Of a DNA stretch of 21,698 bases, positions 1 to 7,618 are shown one piece after another. Below the pieces are notes generated by a model that ran no database searches, was not told the DNA's origin, and worked only from the letters and a program-made list of their open reading frames with translations. Within the stretch, counting starts at the first letter, position 1. Each line of letters opens with the position of its first letter. The stretch lies in IMG/VR virus record IMGVR_UViG_3300030107_000837, positions 1-21,698 of that record; one strand, written 5' to 3'. Source of the DNA: a virus. A program made the position numbers and the translations under genes.

Positions 1-829
1 CCCTGAGTTCCTGATATTTATCTAAATACGCCTTTTTAATAGTTGGAAACTTAGTCTTTGTGTAAGTTCCCACGCTTTGAAGAAAAGCCAGAGCTTCGTC
101 ACTTTTAAGGTTCCTTTTGTTTTCTTGTAAATAATCCGCAGTCAGTTGGTCCAAAAACCCTTGAAAGGCTTCGGGGGAGTCAATTCCGTCCAGAAGCAAA
201 TTGGACGCAGGGTTGTTCCATTCCGCTTCGCGCTCTTTAACTCTGTTTGTCACGTATTCAGGAAACCCAGCCGCTAGCGCTTTTCCTAATCGACGCCGTT
301 GAACCAAATGGTCTATCTTGGTGTCTCTCGCTCCTCCTTCGTTTATTTGACCAAGCAACGCCGCGCTCGCTTGATTGATTATCTCCTCCTCGCCATCAAG
401 CGCTTCTTTTATCTCGGGGAGACTTAGCTGCCCCATCACAGCATCCATAACCATGTCATGACGCTTCATGTCCATGGTGTCTAGCTGTATAGCCTGTTGT
501 TTAAGGCGCTCGTCAATCTGCGCTGTTTGTAGATGCGTTAAAGCAGTAGAGTGCCGCGTTTGCAGGCTTTGTTCCTCAAGCGCCCTCTTCTTAGCAAACA
601 TCTCGTCAACCTGACTGAGCAAAGCACTGCCGCTAGCCAAAGAAGACGACAATTGTCCCAACGCAGTATCTTTGGCGTCTAACGTCGGCATTTGGGCAAC
701 GGTATACGCTCCTCCTCCTCCGACTGAAGGTCTTACAACTAACTCAGTTCGCTTTAGAGAAGGCGTAGCCGGTGTCCCTCTTCCGATTCCAAGAAGGTTC
801 GCTAGTGTTTGTTGTCTTTTCTTAGACAT
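1..829 (-). CDS. Internal virion protein, T7 gp15-like (N-terminal part, runs off the window)
   Basis: The frame opens at an ATG at 829 and stays open to position 1, giving 276 codons without a stop, so the 3' end lies outside the window. The protein starts MSKKRQQTLANLLGIGRGTP. It has a Gly/Pro-containing N-terminal stretch with a GGGG run, then a long polar, Ala/Gln/Glu/Leu-rich helical region (roughly residues 50-200). No catalytic motif is visible. It is assigned as internal core protein gp15 mainly from position: it follows the gp14-like gene after an 11-base gap, as gene 15 follows gene 14 in T7. In T7, gp15 forms part of the ejection core that extends through the periplasm during DNA entry. 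No Shine-Dalgarno site precedes the ATG, so translation may be coupled to the upstream gene. The family call is inference from synteny; that the region is coding is clear. Confidence 0.72.
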   Translation of the reverse strand, partial: MSKKRQQTLANLLGIGRGTPATPSLKRTELVVRPSVGGGGAYTVAQMPTLDAKDTALGQLSSSLASGSALLSQVDEMFAKKRALEEQSLQTRHSTALTHLQTAQIDERLKQQAIQLDTMDMKRHDMVMDAVMGQLSLPEIKEALDGEEEIINQASAALLGQINEGGARDTKIDHLVQRRRLGKALAAGFPEYVTNRVKEREAEWNNPASNLLLDGIDSPEAFQGFLDQLTADYLQENKRNLKSDEALAFLQSVGTYTKTKFPTIKKAYLDKYQELR

Positions 830-840
830 AGGTAAATTCG

Positions 841-1512
841 TTATTGAGTAACTCTACTAGTAATTACAAGGCCACGCTGCGCTTGTTCTAGGGCGGTGGC
901 CCTCCGCGCGGAAGAAAGACTTCTATTGGCTCGGCCTATTTGAGCGCCTCGCAAAGCCGCTTGGTCCGCGTAAAGACCTTCTCTCATTTGATTCATTCGA
1001 GCAGCTCCGTATACCTGCGTAGCCGCTGTAGCGGTGTTTAGGGCTGTTCCTAGTAAGTTAGGTCGAGGAACAGGCTGCATAAAGCGGGTCATATTACTAA
1101 CAAACCCACCGCCCGCGCTTTCCAAATCATATTGTATTCCTTGGGTCCTAAAGCGCTCTTGAACCAGCTGGTCTACCTTATAACCGAGGTTTAGGTTCTG
1201 AAAATCATCTTCCCGTAGGCTTGTAGAAATACCTGTTGTAGCGCTTTCTCCTGAAGCAGCCTGTAACGTAGCTAGACCGGAGTGCGCTTCTTCGTCCGCT
1301 TTAAGAACCTCAAGGGCGGACGAAGTTTCTTCTTGCCGCTGCTGCGCCCTGATACCGCTGACCTGTTGTTGGTATCTCTTTATTTCATTGGCCTGAGCCT
1401 GCCTCTGCGCTTGCTCTTGGGCTTTAGCCGCCTGCACTTGAGCCGCATAATTAGCAACCCCTGACGCAATGGTCAGCGCTGCTTGAGCTGCGACTGGTAA
1501 TACTACACACAT
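841..1512 (-). CDS. Internal virion protein, T7 gp14-like
   Basis: This 223-aa protein begins MCVVLPVAAQAALTIASG, a Met-Cys start followed by an Ala-rich hydrophobic helix (about residues 3-30). T7 gp14 (196 aa) also starts with Met-Cys and a similar hydrophobic stretch. Residues 28-75 are Gln/Ala/Glu-rich and probably coiled coil. A segment near residues 85-100 (AASGESATTGIS) matches the AA-GES-hydrophobic pattern I recall from the centre of gp14 proteins. In T7, gp14 is ejected first and forms a pore in the outer membrane. The gene starts 2 bases after the gp13-like stop and ends 11 bases before the gp15-like start, which is the T7 order 13-14-15. No Shine-Dalgarno site is visible. The family call rests on the N-terminal features, length and position. 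Confidence 0.82.
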   Translation of the reverse strand: MCVVLPVAAQAALTIASGVANYAAQVQAAKAQEQAQRQAQANEIKRYQQQVSGIRAQQRQEETSSALEVLKADEEAHSGLATLQAASGESATTGISTSLREDDFQNLNLGYKVDQLVQERFRTQGIQYDLESAGGGFVSNMTRFMQPVPRPNLLGTALNTATAATQVYGAARMNQMREGLYADQAALRGAQIGRANRSLSSARRATALEQAQRGLVITSRVTQ

Positions 1513-1514
1513 GG

Positions 1515-1982
1515 TTATCTAGTTATGGTGAATTTAATAAAGGTTTGTTTGTCTATTTCAAAGGGGTCGCTGAGCGTTGCTCCGCACCACTCTAGCCATT
1601 TAAGGCAAATAAAGTTTTCGGCGTGTATGTAATTGGACACAGAGCCATAAAGCTCCGCTAGCGACCAAACCCACTTACGACAATGACGAAGAAAATGACG
1701 AGAGTATTGGTCAACTTGTGGTGAGCCTAGCATCCATATGTAAGCTTCGGGATGTGCCCCAGCGCCAAATATAGCCATGACCTTTTCGTCTTTAGACATG
1801 ACCGTTAAAGAAACGTCGCTGTTATCTACAGAACCGTTAAGAGCTTCTTTGGGGTTACTACCAAAGCAGCGTATTTCTACTTTGTCCATTTCCCTGAGAT
1901 TGCTCTCAAGTTCTTCAATGTGCGCTTTTGTAGTCACTCGTATAGTGTGACCTTCGGGTGTTGTTTCTATGATGCTATCCAT
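1515..1982 (-). CDS. Internal virion protein, T7 gp13-like (acetyltransferase-like fold)
   Basis: This 155-aa protein is counted from the ATG at 1982 (MDSIIETTPEGH). The frame is open further upstream, but a longer start would lie deep in the tail tubular B gene, whose stop this ATG overlaps by 8 bases. The C-terminal two thirds resemble T7 gp13 (138 aa): a segment about Gly/Ala-containing function and position, then a helix with RHFLRHCRKWVWSLAELYG, then YIHAENFICLKWLEWCGA near residues 115-133, and an ending FTITR like the FTITK of T7 gp13. The motif N-x(5)-WL-x-CGA is also typical of GNAT acetyltransferase folds, but whether any enzyme activity remains is unknown. In T7, gp13 is needed for virion assembly or infectivity and is not a major core component. 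It sits between the tail tube gene and the gp14-like gene, as expected. Confidence 0.8.
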   Translation of the reverse strand: MDSIIETTPEGHTIRVTTKAHIEELESNLREMDKVEIRCFGSNPKEALNGSVDNSDVSLTVMSKDEKVMAIFGAGAHPEAYIWMLGSPQVDQYSRHFLRHCRKWVWSLAELYGSVSNYIHAENFICLKWLEWCGATLSDPFEIDKQTFIKFTITR

Positions 1983-4968
1983 ATCGGCGCGAACGCTGGT
2001 GGACAAACGACTCAAATTCTGCGCTTTGAAGATTACAAGGACCGGCGGAATCGTTCTCAATTGTAATCTCGGTGCCTTTTGAGTCGGTAAACACAGGAAA
2101 ACGGAAACTGTTGGACTCTAACGGAAGAGTGCCTTCTGTAGTTTCTTGAACAACGGTAGCGTTAAATTCGTTACTAGAGGTGCTGCGCAAATAAGGCGTA
2201 ACCTTAACTTTAAAGTGAGTTGTGTCCGTAAAGAACAGGCTACCATTTTTAACGATTAACTTACCAGAATTTGTAGGAGACATATCGCCACCTGAAGCAG
2301 CTTTGAATATCTGTTCCGAAAAAGTGTATTTCATTGTGTATGCTATACCGACATACAGCGGAACTGCGGAACCAGTAACGCCTCCTCCAACAAAGTTATT
2401 CTTAAACTTAATTGTCGTCGTCCCGTCTGCATTGCTAATTACGAGGCTGGAATTAGCAGAAGTGACTTCTTGGAGAAGCAAGCCGTCTTTAGTGTAAACC
2501 TGAAGACGCTCACCAGCGGCTAAGCTGTAAGGCACGCTAAAAGAAGGCTCAGCGGCGTCAGCGTTCAGCGTGACCTCTACGCGACGGTCTAGGTGAGTGT
2601 TACTCCCTTCCGCGTCTCTATATTTGTTAGCAAGAGGTAGCTTTAGGATATCTGTCTGCGCTTTGCTGGAATAAGCGACAGGTAGTTCTGTCTTAACTTG
2701 CACAATATACAAATCCGAATCAATAAACCCTATTCCGCGTATCCCGCCTCCTGACAAGGTAAACTTACTCCAAGAGCTGAGAATTTTCTCAACCCCGCTG
2801 AAGAAGTATTTGTATACGTAAATGTCAGTTCCGTCCGTAATAGCCATTAGCTCTTCTGAACTAGTGCCGGTCATCGCTACAATCCCGCCAGTAGTCGAAT
2901 TACCATACTGAGGAATATAAGCCGGAACGTGAGCGGTTATCTCGTTTGCGTCAAATACGTCTGTGTTAGAATTTACAGTAAACTCTCTAACTCCTATGTG
3001 GCTTCCGCGAGCAAACGGAAAATAAATAAAAGAACCAAGAGCTATTGGGTTTACCGAAGATTCGCAATCAAACTCAGTAATAGGGTTAACCGATACTGTT
3101 TTTGGAGTCAGTAGCTCTCCTCCTCTTAGCACAAATTGACCGTAATCAGAAAACATCACCAAGTTATCTTGGTATGCAAGGGCGCTTTTTAGCTTAACGA
3201 CGCTAGAGGACGACACAGTGACGTCTATAGGGTCGCTATCCAGAAGAGAGGTTACAGCAGTCCTATAGAAGTTGTAATGTTGTATTCCCAGTTCACCGTC
3301 GTAGTAACCAAATTTGGTTTCCGTCATCGTGACCGAAGGACCCGACAAGAAACCTAAGCGCCCTTTAAACTGGAACATTCCTTCAATTGTATTGTCTACA
3401 AAAGAAGGGTCAGGGTTTGTGTCAGAGTCACCAGCAGCTAGCGCGTCTAAAGGCATATGCCCTATTTCAAACACGTTTTCCGCTGTGTTCCTCAAAACAA
3501 GAGGCATCGTGTGAACGTCTAATCTATCGACGATATCTGGGCCACTAGTTTCGACCCAACTTCCTTGACCGACTGTATCGGCGTTCGTGTTAGCGTCCGA
3601 ACCATCAATAAGAAATTGAACGTAACGGTCGTCTGTTGCCTCTTCTAAGTCACCGCGAACTTTAATCTTAAACAGATGAGGAGCAACTTTGGGTAAGTCA
3701 GTAATACTGGTAACGGATTTATGAGCAACCCCTATTCCGCCTCCAGCTAGACCGTCTACGCCGTAGATATTATAACTCTCAACACTTCCGTCCGCTTCAA
3801 TTATACCAAGCTGGGGAGACGCCAAAGATGATGTAAAGTTGGGAATTGGTGGGTCTGCCCCCAAAGGATTCGGAGTCCCAACGTCAGTAGAATTCGTAGC
3901 GTCTTTTACTGCGGCGGCAGAGCTACCAAAAAGAGCAGCTAAAATGGTATCACTACCTGCATTTTTTGCGGTGTTGTAGAAGGTGGTTCCTTCTTTGGCT
4001 TGAGACGCTCCTGAATAGGTATACCTTTCATGTTCTGTGTCTGTAGCGTCCGTTTCGCCTTCTACTTTTACCTTAACTCCGTACTTCTTTTCGTAGTCTC
4101 CCTGCTTAATCCACACTAGCGCTTTTTCGCTTATTTCTCGCGTTTTTGTTACGTCTTTAGCGACCTTCTTTTTAGTGTTTAAGACATAAGTAACGTCTCC
4201 CGTAGTGAGCATTTCAATGTCTACTCTAGGAGTCGTTTTACTTTCGGAGCCAGAAACGCCGTTTAAATAGTTATCTTCATGAAGAACTACAGGGCTATTT
4301 GCGGCCCCTTTAAACGTGTATTCAATTACAGACTGAAGCTCTCCTTGAGCGTCGTCACTGGCTCCGTAAAGTTTAAATTTGGCCGTGTCAAAAAACCCGC
4401 CGTCCTTATTGCGAATCCAAATAAGGTTTTTAGGTCTATTGATATCCTCGACCCAATACTCTACTCCGTTTATAAAACCGCCTTCTACAATGCGGGCTGT
4501 ATGTCCGTCTGACTGAGTAAAAGCGGCTCCTGTATTATCTAAAGGGATGTTTACAGAGCCGTCAGCGTTCTTAGTGAATACCACTTTTAAACGAGCAGAC
4601 GCGGGGTCGCCATCCAGCGCCGTAAACTCATATTTTTGAACAAGGCCCCTATACTTTTGGTTAATGGTGGCCGCTTGCCCAGTTTTTAAACTGTAAGCTT
4701 CTATAGTCTTTACGGTAGACCCTTTAATAATTACCACATAACGCTCATTAGAATCTCTCTCTATAAAATGAACTTTTGCATCCGCATCAATAGAGGCGTC
4801 TTGAAGAATTGACGCAATGTGTTGCGTAGCGGGCCTCTTTTGAAGACCGTCAACAACACTAGCAAGGGCGTTTTCTTGGTCAGCACATTGCCCGCTAAAA
4901 CGCACAGATGCGGGCTGCTGGGAAACGCCTTGAATTAGATTACTAATTGAAGTGGTAATAAGAGGCAT
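1975..4968 (-). CDS. Tail tubular protein B (T7 gp12-like), enlarged
   Basis: At 997 residues this is the longest gene in the window. It starts MPLITTSISNLIQGVSQQPA, the characteristic N-terminus of podoviral tail tubular protein B/nozzle proteins, followed by the conserved ENALASVVDGLQKRPAT segment at about residues 32-48. A recognisable internal block around residues 540-640 contains FKGRLGFLSGPSVTMTET, ALAYQDNLVMFSDYGQFVL and a PITEFDC-type sequence. T7 gp12 is 794 residues, so this protein is about 200 longer; part of the excess seems to lie in the N-terminal half (roughly residues 300-500). Six copies form the tail nozzle below the gp11 ring and contact the tail fibres. It begins one base after the tail tubular A stop and ends overlapping the gp13-like start, so the genes are translated together. 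The start codon is unambiguous; no clear Shine-Dalgarno site. Confidence 0.96.
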   Translation of the reverse strand: MPLITTSISNLIQGVSQQPASVRFSGQCADQENALASVVDGLQKRPATQHIASILQDASIDADAKVHFIERDSNERYVVIIKGSTVKTIEAYSLKTGQAATINQKYRGLVQKYEFTALDGDPASARLKVVFTKNADGSVNIPLDNTGAAFTQSDGHTARIVEGGFINGVEYWVEDINRPKNLIWIRNKDGGFFDTAKFKLYGASDDAQGELQSVIEYTFKGAANSPVVLHEDNYLNGVSGSESKTTPRVDIEMLTTGDVTYVLNTKKKVAKDVTKTREISEKALVWIKQGDYEKKYGVKVKVEGETDATDTEHERYTYSGASQAKEGTTFYNTAKNAGSDTILAALFGSSAAAVKDATNSTDVGTPNPLGADPPIPNFTSSLASPQLGIIEADGSVESYNIYGVDGLAGGGIGVAHKSVTSITDLPKVAPHLFKIKVRGDLEEATDDRYVQFLIDGSDANTNADTVGQGSWVETSGPDIVDRLDVHTMPLVLRNTAENVFEIGHMPLDALAAGDSDTNPDPSFVDNTIEGMFQFKGRLGFLSGPSVTMTETKFGYYDGELGIQHYNFYRTAVTSLLDSDPIDVTVSSSSVVKLKSALAYQDNLVMFSDYGQFVLRGGELLTPKTVSVNPITEFDCESSVNPIALGSFIYFPFARGSHIGVREFTVNSNTDVFDANEITAHVPAYIPQYGNSTTGGIVAMTGTSSEELMAITDGTDIYVYKYFFSGVEKILSSWSKFTLSGGGIRGIGFIDSDLYIVQVKTELPVAYSSKAQTDILKLPLANKYRDAEGSNTHLDRRVEVTLNADAAEPSFSVPYSLAAGERLQVYTKDGLLLQEVTSANSSLVISNADGTTTIKFKNNFVGGGVTGSAVPLYVGIAYTMKYTFSEQIFKAASGGDMSPTNSGKLIVKNGSLFFTDTTHFKVKVTPYLRSTSSNEFNATVVQETTEGTLPLESNSFRFPVFTDSKGTEITIENDSAGPCNLQSAEFESFVHQRSRRYG

Positions 4969-4969
4969 C

Positions 4970-5563
4970 TTAAGAAATTACATTGTATTTACGACGCACG
5001 CCAATTCGGTGATAAACATCTTGGCTATCGAAAATGGTTCTGTCTGACGATTGTGAATCCAGCTCTTGTAGACGCGCTCTAGCTTGAACTTCATCTACAG
5101 CTATTAGAGCTTCCAGCTCTCGGCTACCTACGAGTCGCCCTTGGAATATACGAGACGCCCTAAGCGTTATGTAGCGTCTAGCAGGCTCCGGTAGGTCGTC
5201 CCAGTCAAGCTGGGTAGTGAGGTCTACTTTAATAGTAGAAGTGAAAATAGAGGTTCTGTCTTTTCTATTATACAAATACAAACCACGCTGAACTACGTCA
5301 TCAGTTGACTTAACACCATCGACAAACAAAGTGTTGTCAGGGAGACGTAGCTTTCCGTCCGCTTCCAGAATAGGCTCGTAGTCAGTAATAGTATTGAAGT
5401 GCCATTCTTCTGTTTGCACTTCTTTGGCTACCTCACGAAGCACGTTAAGCGCAGTGCTGGCGGAAATGGGCAACGCGGCTGTGTCAGCCAGTGAATTTAC
5501 GGGTGCTTCACCAATGTGCCCAAGCATTTGGTTTACGCTTTCGAGTTCTGTAGTAAGAGCCAT
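4970..5563 (-). CDS. Tail tubular protein A (T7 gp11-like)
   Basis: This 197-aa protein matches the T7 gp11 length (196 aa). It starts MALTTELESVNQMLGHIGEAPVNSL, the family signature for the adaptor/gatekeeper ring: a helix, then 'N-x-ML-x-x-IGEAPV'. Further signature elements are the NVLREVAKEVQTEEWHFNT segment (about residues 39-57) and YITLRASRIFQGRLVGS (about 130-146). Twelve copies sit below the portal and connect it to the gp12-like nozzle. The gene is the first after the strong terminator that follows the MCP gene, which is the T7 arrangement (10, terminator, 11, 12). It is separated from the tail tubular B gene by one base. The start at 5563 is an ATG inside the family-consistent N-terminus, and no better upstream start exists. 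Confidence 0.96.
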   Translation of the reverse strand: MALTTELESVNQMLGHIGEAPVNSLADTAALPISASTALNVLREVAKEVQTEEWHFNTITDYEPILEADGKLRLPDNTLFVDGVKSTDDVVQRGLYLYNRKDRTSIFTSTIKVDLTTQLDWDDLPEPARRYITLRASRIFQGRLVGSRELEALIAVDEVQARARLQELDSQSSDRTIFDSQDVYHRIGVRRKYNVIS

Positions 5564-5570
5564 GTGACTT

Positions 5571-5613
5571 AAGAAAAAAAGGGGCTCCCGCAGAATAAAC
5601 TACGAGAGCCCCT
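5571..5613 (-). terminator. Rho-independent terminator after the major capsid gene
   Basis: On the minus strand an AGGGGCTC...GAGCCCCT stem (7 G/C-rich pairs plus one A:T; arms about 5580-5587 and 5606-5613) closes an 18-base loop in which two further C:G pairs are possible. It is followed directly by a run of seven T (5580-5574). It lies 17 bases past the MCP stop and just before the tail tubular A start, where T7 has its late terminator. As in T7 it probably lets the capsid message dominate while some polymerases read through to the tail genes. Confidence 0.92.
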
Positions 5614-5630
5614 CTAAGGTTTAATTACCG

Positions 5631-6689
5631 TTAGCTAACAACGCTAATAGCGGCTTCAGGCCGAAGAATGCCGTGACCCATTGCATACTTAGCCAACATG
5701 AGCGTTGACTGCTTCTGCATCGAGTATTCGGACTCAACAGCAAGGTCGAGAAGCTTGACAGTTCCGATGGCGGACTTGTGTCCGGCCAAGAACTGAACAA
5801 CGTCAAGACCAGCGTCAAGGTAACCCTTGTCGTCTGAGGTTCCTTCCGCGTCGTCGAACGGGTTGTTGTTCGCGTTGACATCATCACCAGTAGTATCGTT
5901 GGTAGCGATGTCAGAGATGTGCGGAGAGCTGTAGATTTTGATACCCAGCAGCTCTGGAATGTTACCAGCGGCTACACCACCACTACCACCAAAGTCCCGG
6001 TTAATAGCGATACTGTCGCTACCGGTCAGAAGGTAGTATTGAGCCGGGGTAAGAATCGCAAAGCGGTCCTCACTCGGCACGTGGTTCTCGTCCAGCGTCT
6101 GAGCAATAACCCGGAAGGTCTGAACGATGTTTGCAGCGGTGCTCAGGTCAGCGGGAGCGCCCGTAGTGGTGCCCAAGTCAATCCGTCCGCCTTGAGCGGC
6201 GTTCGGGTTAGCCCGGTCAGCATGGTCGGTCTCCGCAGCAGCAGCCAGTGTCCGCAACGTGGCGAGGTCAAACCGCTTGGCGAGAGCCCGGCCCAGTTCC
6301 GTAGAATAGGCAGAGCGGACGTCGTAGTGGTTCTTAAGCTCGTCGATGTTAGCGATAGAGGTAGCCGCAAGCAGCACGTCATCAATGTTAATAACACGCT
6401 CACGGTGTTTGATTTGAGTCGGGTAGGTCGAGCCGTTGCCCTTTTCAAACACATCATCACCGGGAGTGTGATACTTCGCTTCCGCAGTTCCCAGAACAGG
6501 GAATTGCGCCGACTTACCGCTCGAAATGGTCCGAACGGTGTGAAGCTCTTTCATCACGTTTGCTTCCTCGAAGGCCGTAAGCACTTCGTTTCCGAAAACT
6601 TTGAGGAAAAGAGCATTATCTTGTGCATACGTCCCGGTAGTCCCCATCGAGGCTCCGAGGCGTGACGGAGTTGTATCTCCATTAGCCAT
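5631..6689 (-). CDS. Major capsid protein (T7 gp10A-like, HK97 fold)
   Basis: This 352-aa protein is close to T7 gp10A (345 aa). It starts MANGDTTPSRLGASMG, and family features follow: ALFLKVFGNEVLTAFEEANV (about residues 26-45), TISSGKSAQFPVLG (about 55-68, equivalent to the T7 'GKSAQFPV' block), the HTPGDDV segment, then IDDVLLAATSIANIDELKNHYDVR (about 101-124). It assembles into the icosahedral shell around the scaffold. A good ribosome binding site (AAAGGA, about 10 bases upstream) precedes the ATG. The 102-base gap before it (6690-6791) is one of the longest in the late region and is where a phage promoter would be expected, but I could not recognise a repeated promoter sequence. Base composition is much richer in G+C than the tail genes: one 60-base line hand-counted gives about 67%. 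I saw no slippery sequence for a 10B-type frameshift product. Confidence 0.97.
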   Translation of the reverse strand: MANGDTTPSRLGASMGTTGTYAQDNALFLKVFGNEVLTAFEEANVMKELHTVRTISSGKSAQFPVLGTAEAKYHTPGDDVFEKGNGSTYPTQIKHRERVINIDDVLLAATSIANIDELKNHYDVRSAYSTELGRALAKRFDLATLRTLAAAAETDHADRANPNAAQGGRIDLGTTTGAPADLSTAANIVQTFRVIAQTLDENHVPSEDRFAILTPAQYYLLTGSDSIAINRDFGGSGGVAAGNIPELLGIKIYSSPHISDIATNDTTGDDVNANNNPFDDAEGTSDDKGYLDAGLDVVQFLAGHKSAIGTVKLLDLAVESEYSMQKQSTLMLAKYAMGHGILRPEAAISVVS

Positions 6690-6791
6690 TGTTTAATGTC
6701 CTTTCTTTAAGGTTTAGAGTTTAATTTACCGTTTCAAGTCCTTGTTCATATTGTTCACTCGTAAGCGTTATCCTTTCGGGCGCTTCGGTTA

Positions 6792-7487
6792 CTAAGCTAC
6801 TACTTTAGACAGGAAATTCTTAATCCCTCTGGCGTATGCTTTCGCCAGTAAGTTACGAGAAGCGGAGAACATACTCCACTCTCGCTCATTAGAGCCAAAG
6901 AATGGCTCACAAATGACGGCAGGACACTTGGTCTTAACCAAGAATCCACCGCCACGGGAAAATTTTTGCATGGGCTTTGTGCCCCTGTTTTTGGTGTTGT
7001 ATTCCGTAATGACCTCTATTTGCAAATTAGCGGCCAAACGCTCGCCGGACGCAGACTTATGATAGTAAAGCATCTCGCATCCATTTGCTGACGGTGAGGC
7101 GGAATTAAAGTGCAGCTCAATGGCTGCTGTGACGCCGTCTTCGTCCATCTGGCTAGCTACCCAACGCATTGCGCTACTGTAGCTGGACCCTTCGTATTCG
7201 TCGTATATCTTGGAAGGAATACCAAAGTCATTAAGATACTTCTTCAGGAGAGAGGCTACGCGAACATTGTATAGCCACTCGTTCATTCCGCTTACGCTTA
7301 GCGCACCTGAATCGTCAGGTCTGGAATGCCCTACACAAATCCCAATAAGGTCAGCGGGCTTCGAGGTCGTTGGCGTATTTGAGGAGTCTTCCAATGGTTT
7401 CTTTTTCTTCAGGCGAGAAAGAATGTTTCTCCAGCTCTTGAATAAAGAAAGGAATTTCACTTTTCTTAATCGTCGTCGTGCACCCAA
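6792..7487 (-). CDS. N-acetylmuramoyl-L-alanine amidase (Amidase_3-type endolysin)
   Basis: This enzyme cleaves the bond between N-acetylmuramic acid and L-alanine in peptidoglycan, for lysis. The zinc-amidase pattern is visible, numbering from a TTG at 7487: H54 in ICVGHSRPDDSGA, E70 in GMNEWLYNVRVA, H126 in AIELHFNSAS, and probable catalytic E194 in VICEPFFGSN. This is the AmiA/AmiC family, not the T7 gp3.5 lysozyme family. The catalytic domain starts near residue 46; about 40 basic residues precede it. The start is uncertain: 7487 is a TTG, and a GTG at 7460 or a TTG at 7394 are alternatives. All three lie inside the overlapping lipoprotein gene (7548-7351), so the N-terminal extension may be an artefact of overprinting. 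There is no signal peptide, so a holin is expected to release it. It sits directly upstream of MCP, an unusual place for an endolysin. Confidence 0.88.
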   Translation of the reverse strand: MGARRRLRKVKFLSLFKSWRNILSRLKKKKPLEDSSNTPTTSKPADLIGICVGHSRPDDSGALSVSGMNEWLYNVRVASLLKKYLNDFGIPSKIYDEYEGSSYSSAMRWVASQMDEDGVTAAIELHFNSASPSANGCEMLYYHKSASGERLAANLQIEVITEYNTKNRGTKPMQKFSRGGGFLVKTKCPAVICEPFFGSNEREWSMFSASRNLLAKAYARGIKNFLSKVVA

Positions 7488-7548
7488 CGATTGATAAGCT
7501 TATCGTTGCGCTTATTACGCCGAGCTTTATACGCCTTAAAGTATTCAT
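7351..7548 (-). CDS. Small lipoprotein of the lysis cassette (possible outer-membrane spanin)
   Basis: This 65-aa protein has an N-terminal basic segment (MNTLRRIK), a hydrophobic stretch, and a lipobox SIVGC with the lipidated Cys at residue 23. The mature 43 residues are charged and probably helical (EIPFFIQELEKHSFSPEEK...LLKYANDLE). An AAGG Shine-Dalgarno site precedes the ATG with good spacing. The gene begins inside the 50-aa ORF upstream (83-base overlap, different frame) and ends inside the amidase frame. Overlapping out-of-frame lipoproteins next to an endolysin are typical of Rz/Rz1-type spanin genes, which disrupt the outer membrane in Gram-negative lysis. That role is inferred; the lipobox is seen directly. 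The coding claim is supported by the signal peptide, the ribosome site and the context. Confidence 0.68.
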   Translation of the reverse strand: MNTLRRIKLGVISATISLSIVGCTTTIKKSEIPFFIQELEKHSFSPEEKETIGRLLKYANDLEAR

Positions 7549-7618
7549 CCCTGACCTTAAAGAACAAGTCAGCCAGCTTAGGGAACTGAATCAATAAACT
7601 GACAACCAGTTTAACCAT
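7466..7618 (-). CDS. 50-aa basic protein of the lysis cassette, function unknown
   Basis: This small ORF begins at the ATG of a TAATG junction, so its A is shared with the stop of the holin-like gene, and it ends in TAA at 7466-7468. The protein starts MVKLVVSLLIQFPKLADLFF and continues with a strongly charged helix rich in Arg and Lys (KVRDEYFKAYKARRNKRNDK), ending INRWVHDDD. The N-terminal 20 residues are hydrophobic or amphipathic and could associate with the membrane. The stop-start coupling, the absence of any other gene in 7549-7617, and the protein-like composition support real coding. It overlaps the lipoprotein gene by 83 bases in another frame. It could be an inner-membrane lysis partner or regulator, but it is too short for a classical Rz-type spanin. 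The function is not known to me. Confidence 0.6.
   Translation of the reverse strand: MVKLVVSLLIQFPKLADLFFKVRDEYFKAYKARRNKRNDKLINRWVHDDD

Noticed and set aside
1983-2060. Longer start of the gp13-like gene at 2060
   Set aside because: The extra codons are antisense-free overlap with the tail tubular B C-terminus; the ATG at 1982 overlaps its stop by only 8 bases.
5621-5887. Minus-strand 88-codon ORF overlapping the end of MCP
   Set aside because: It is out of frame inside MCP, low in complexity (Ser/Thr/Leu), and extends into the terminator region; not a plausible 10B-type frameshift product.
5919-6665. Plus-strand 248-codon ORF opposite the capsid gene
   Set aside because: It lies wholly antisense to the clearly identified MCP gene; high G+C and codon bias produce long shadow frames.
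6690-6791. Possible T7-type promoter before MCP
   Set aside because: No match to the T7 consensus core and no second copy was recognised elsewhere in the window; it is recorded only as the best place to look.
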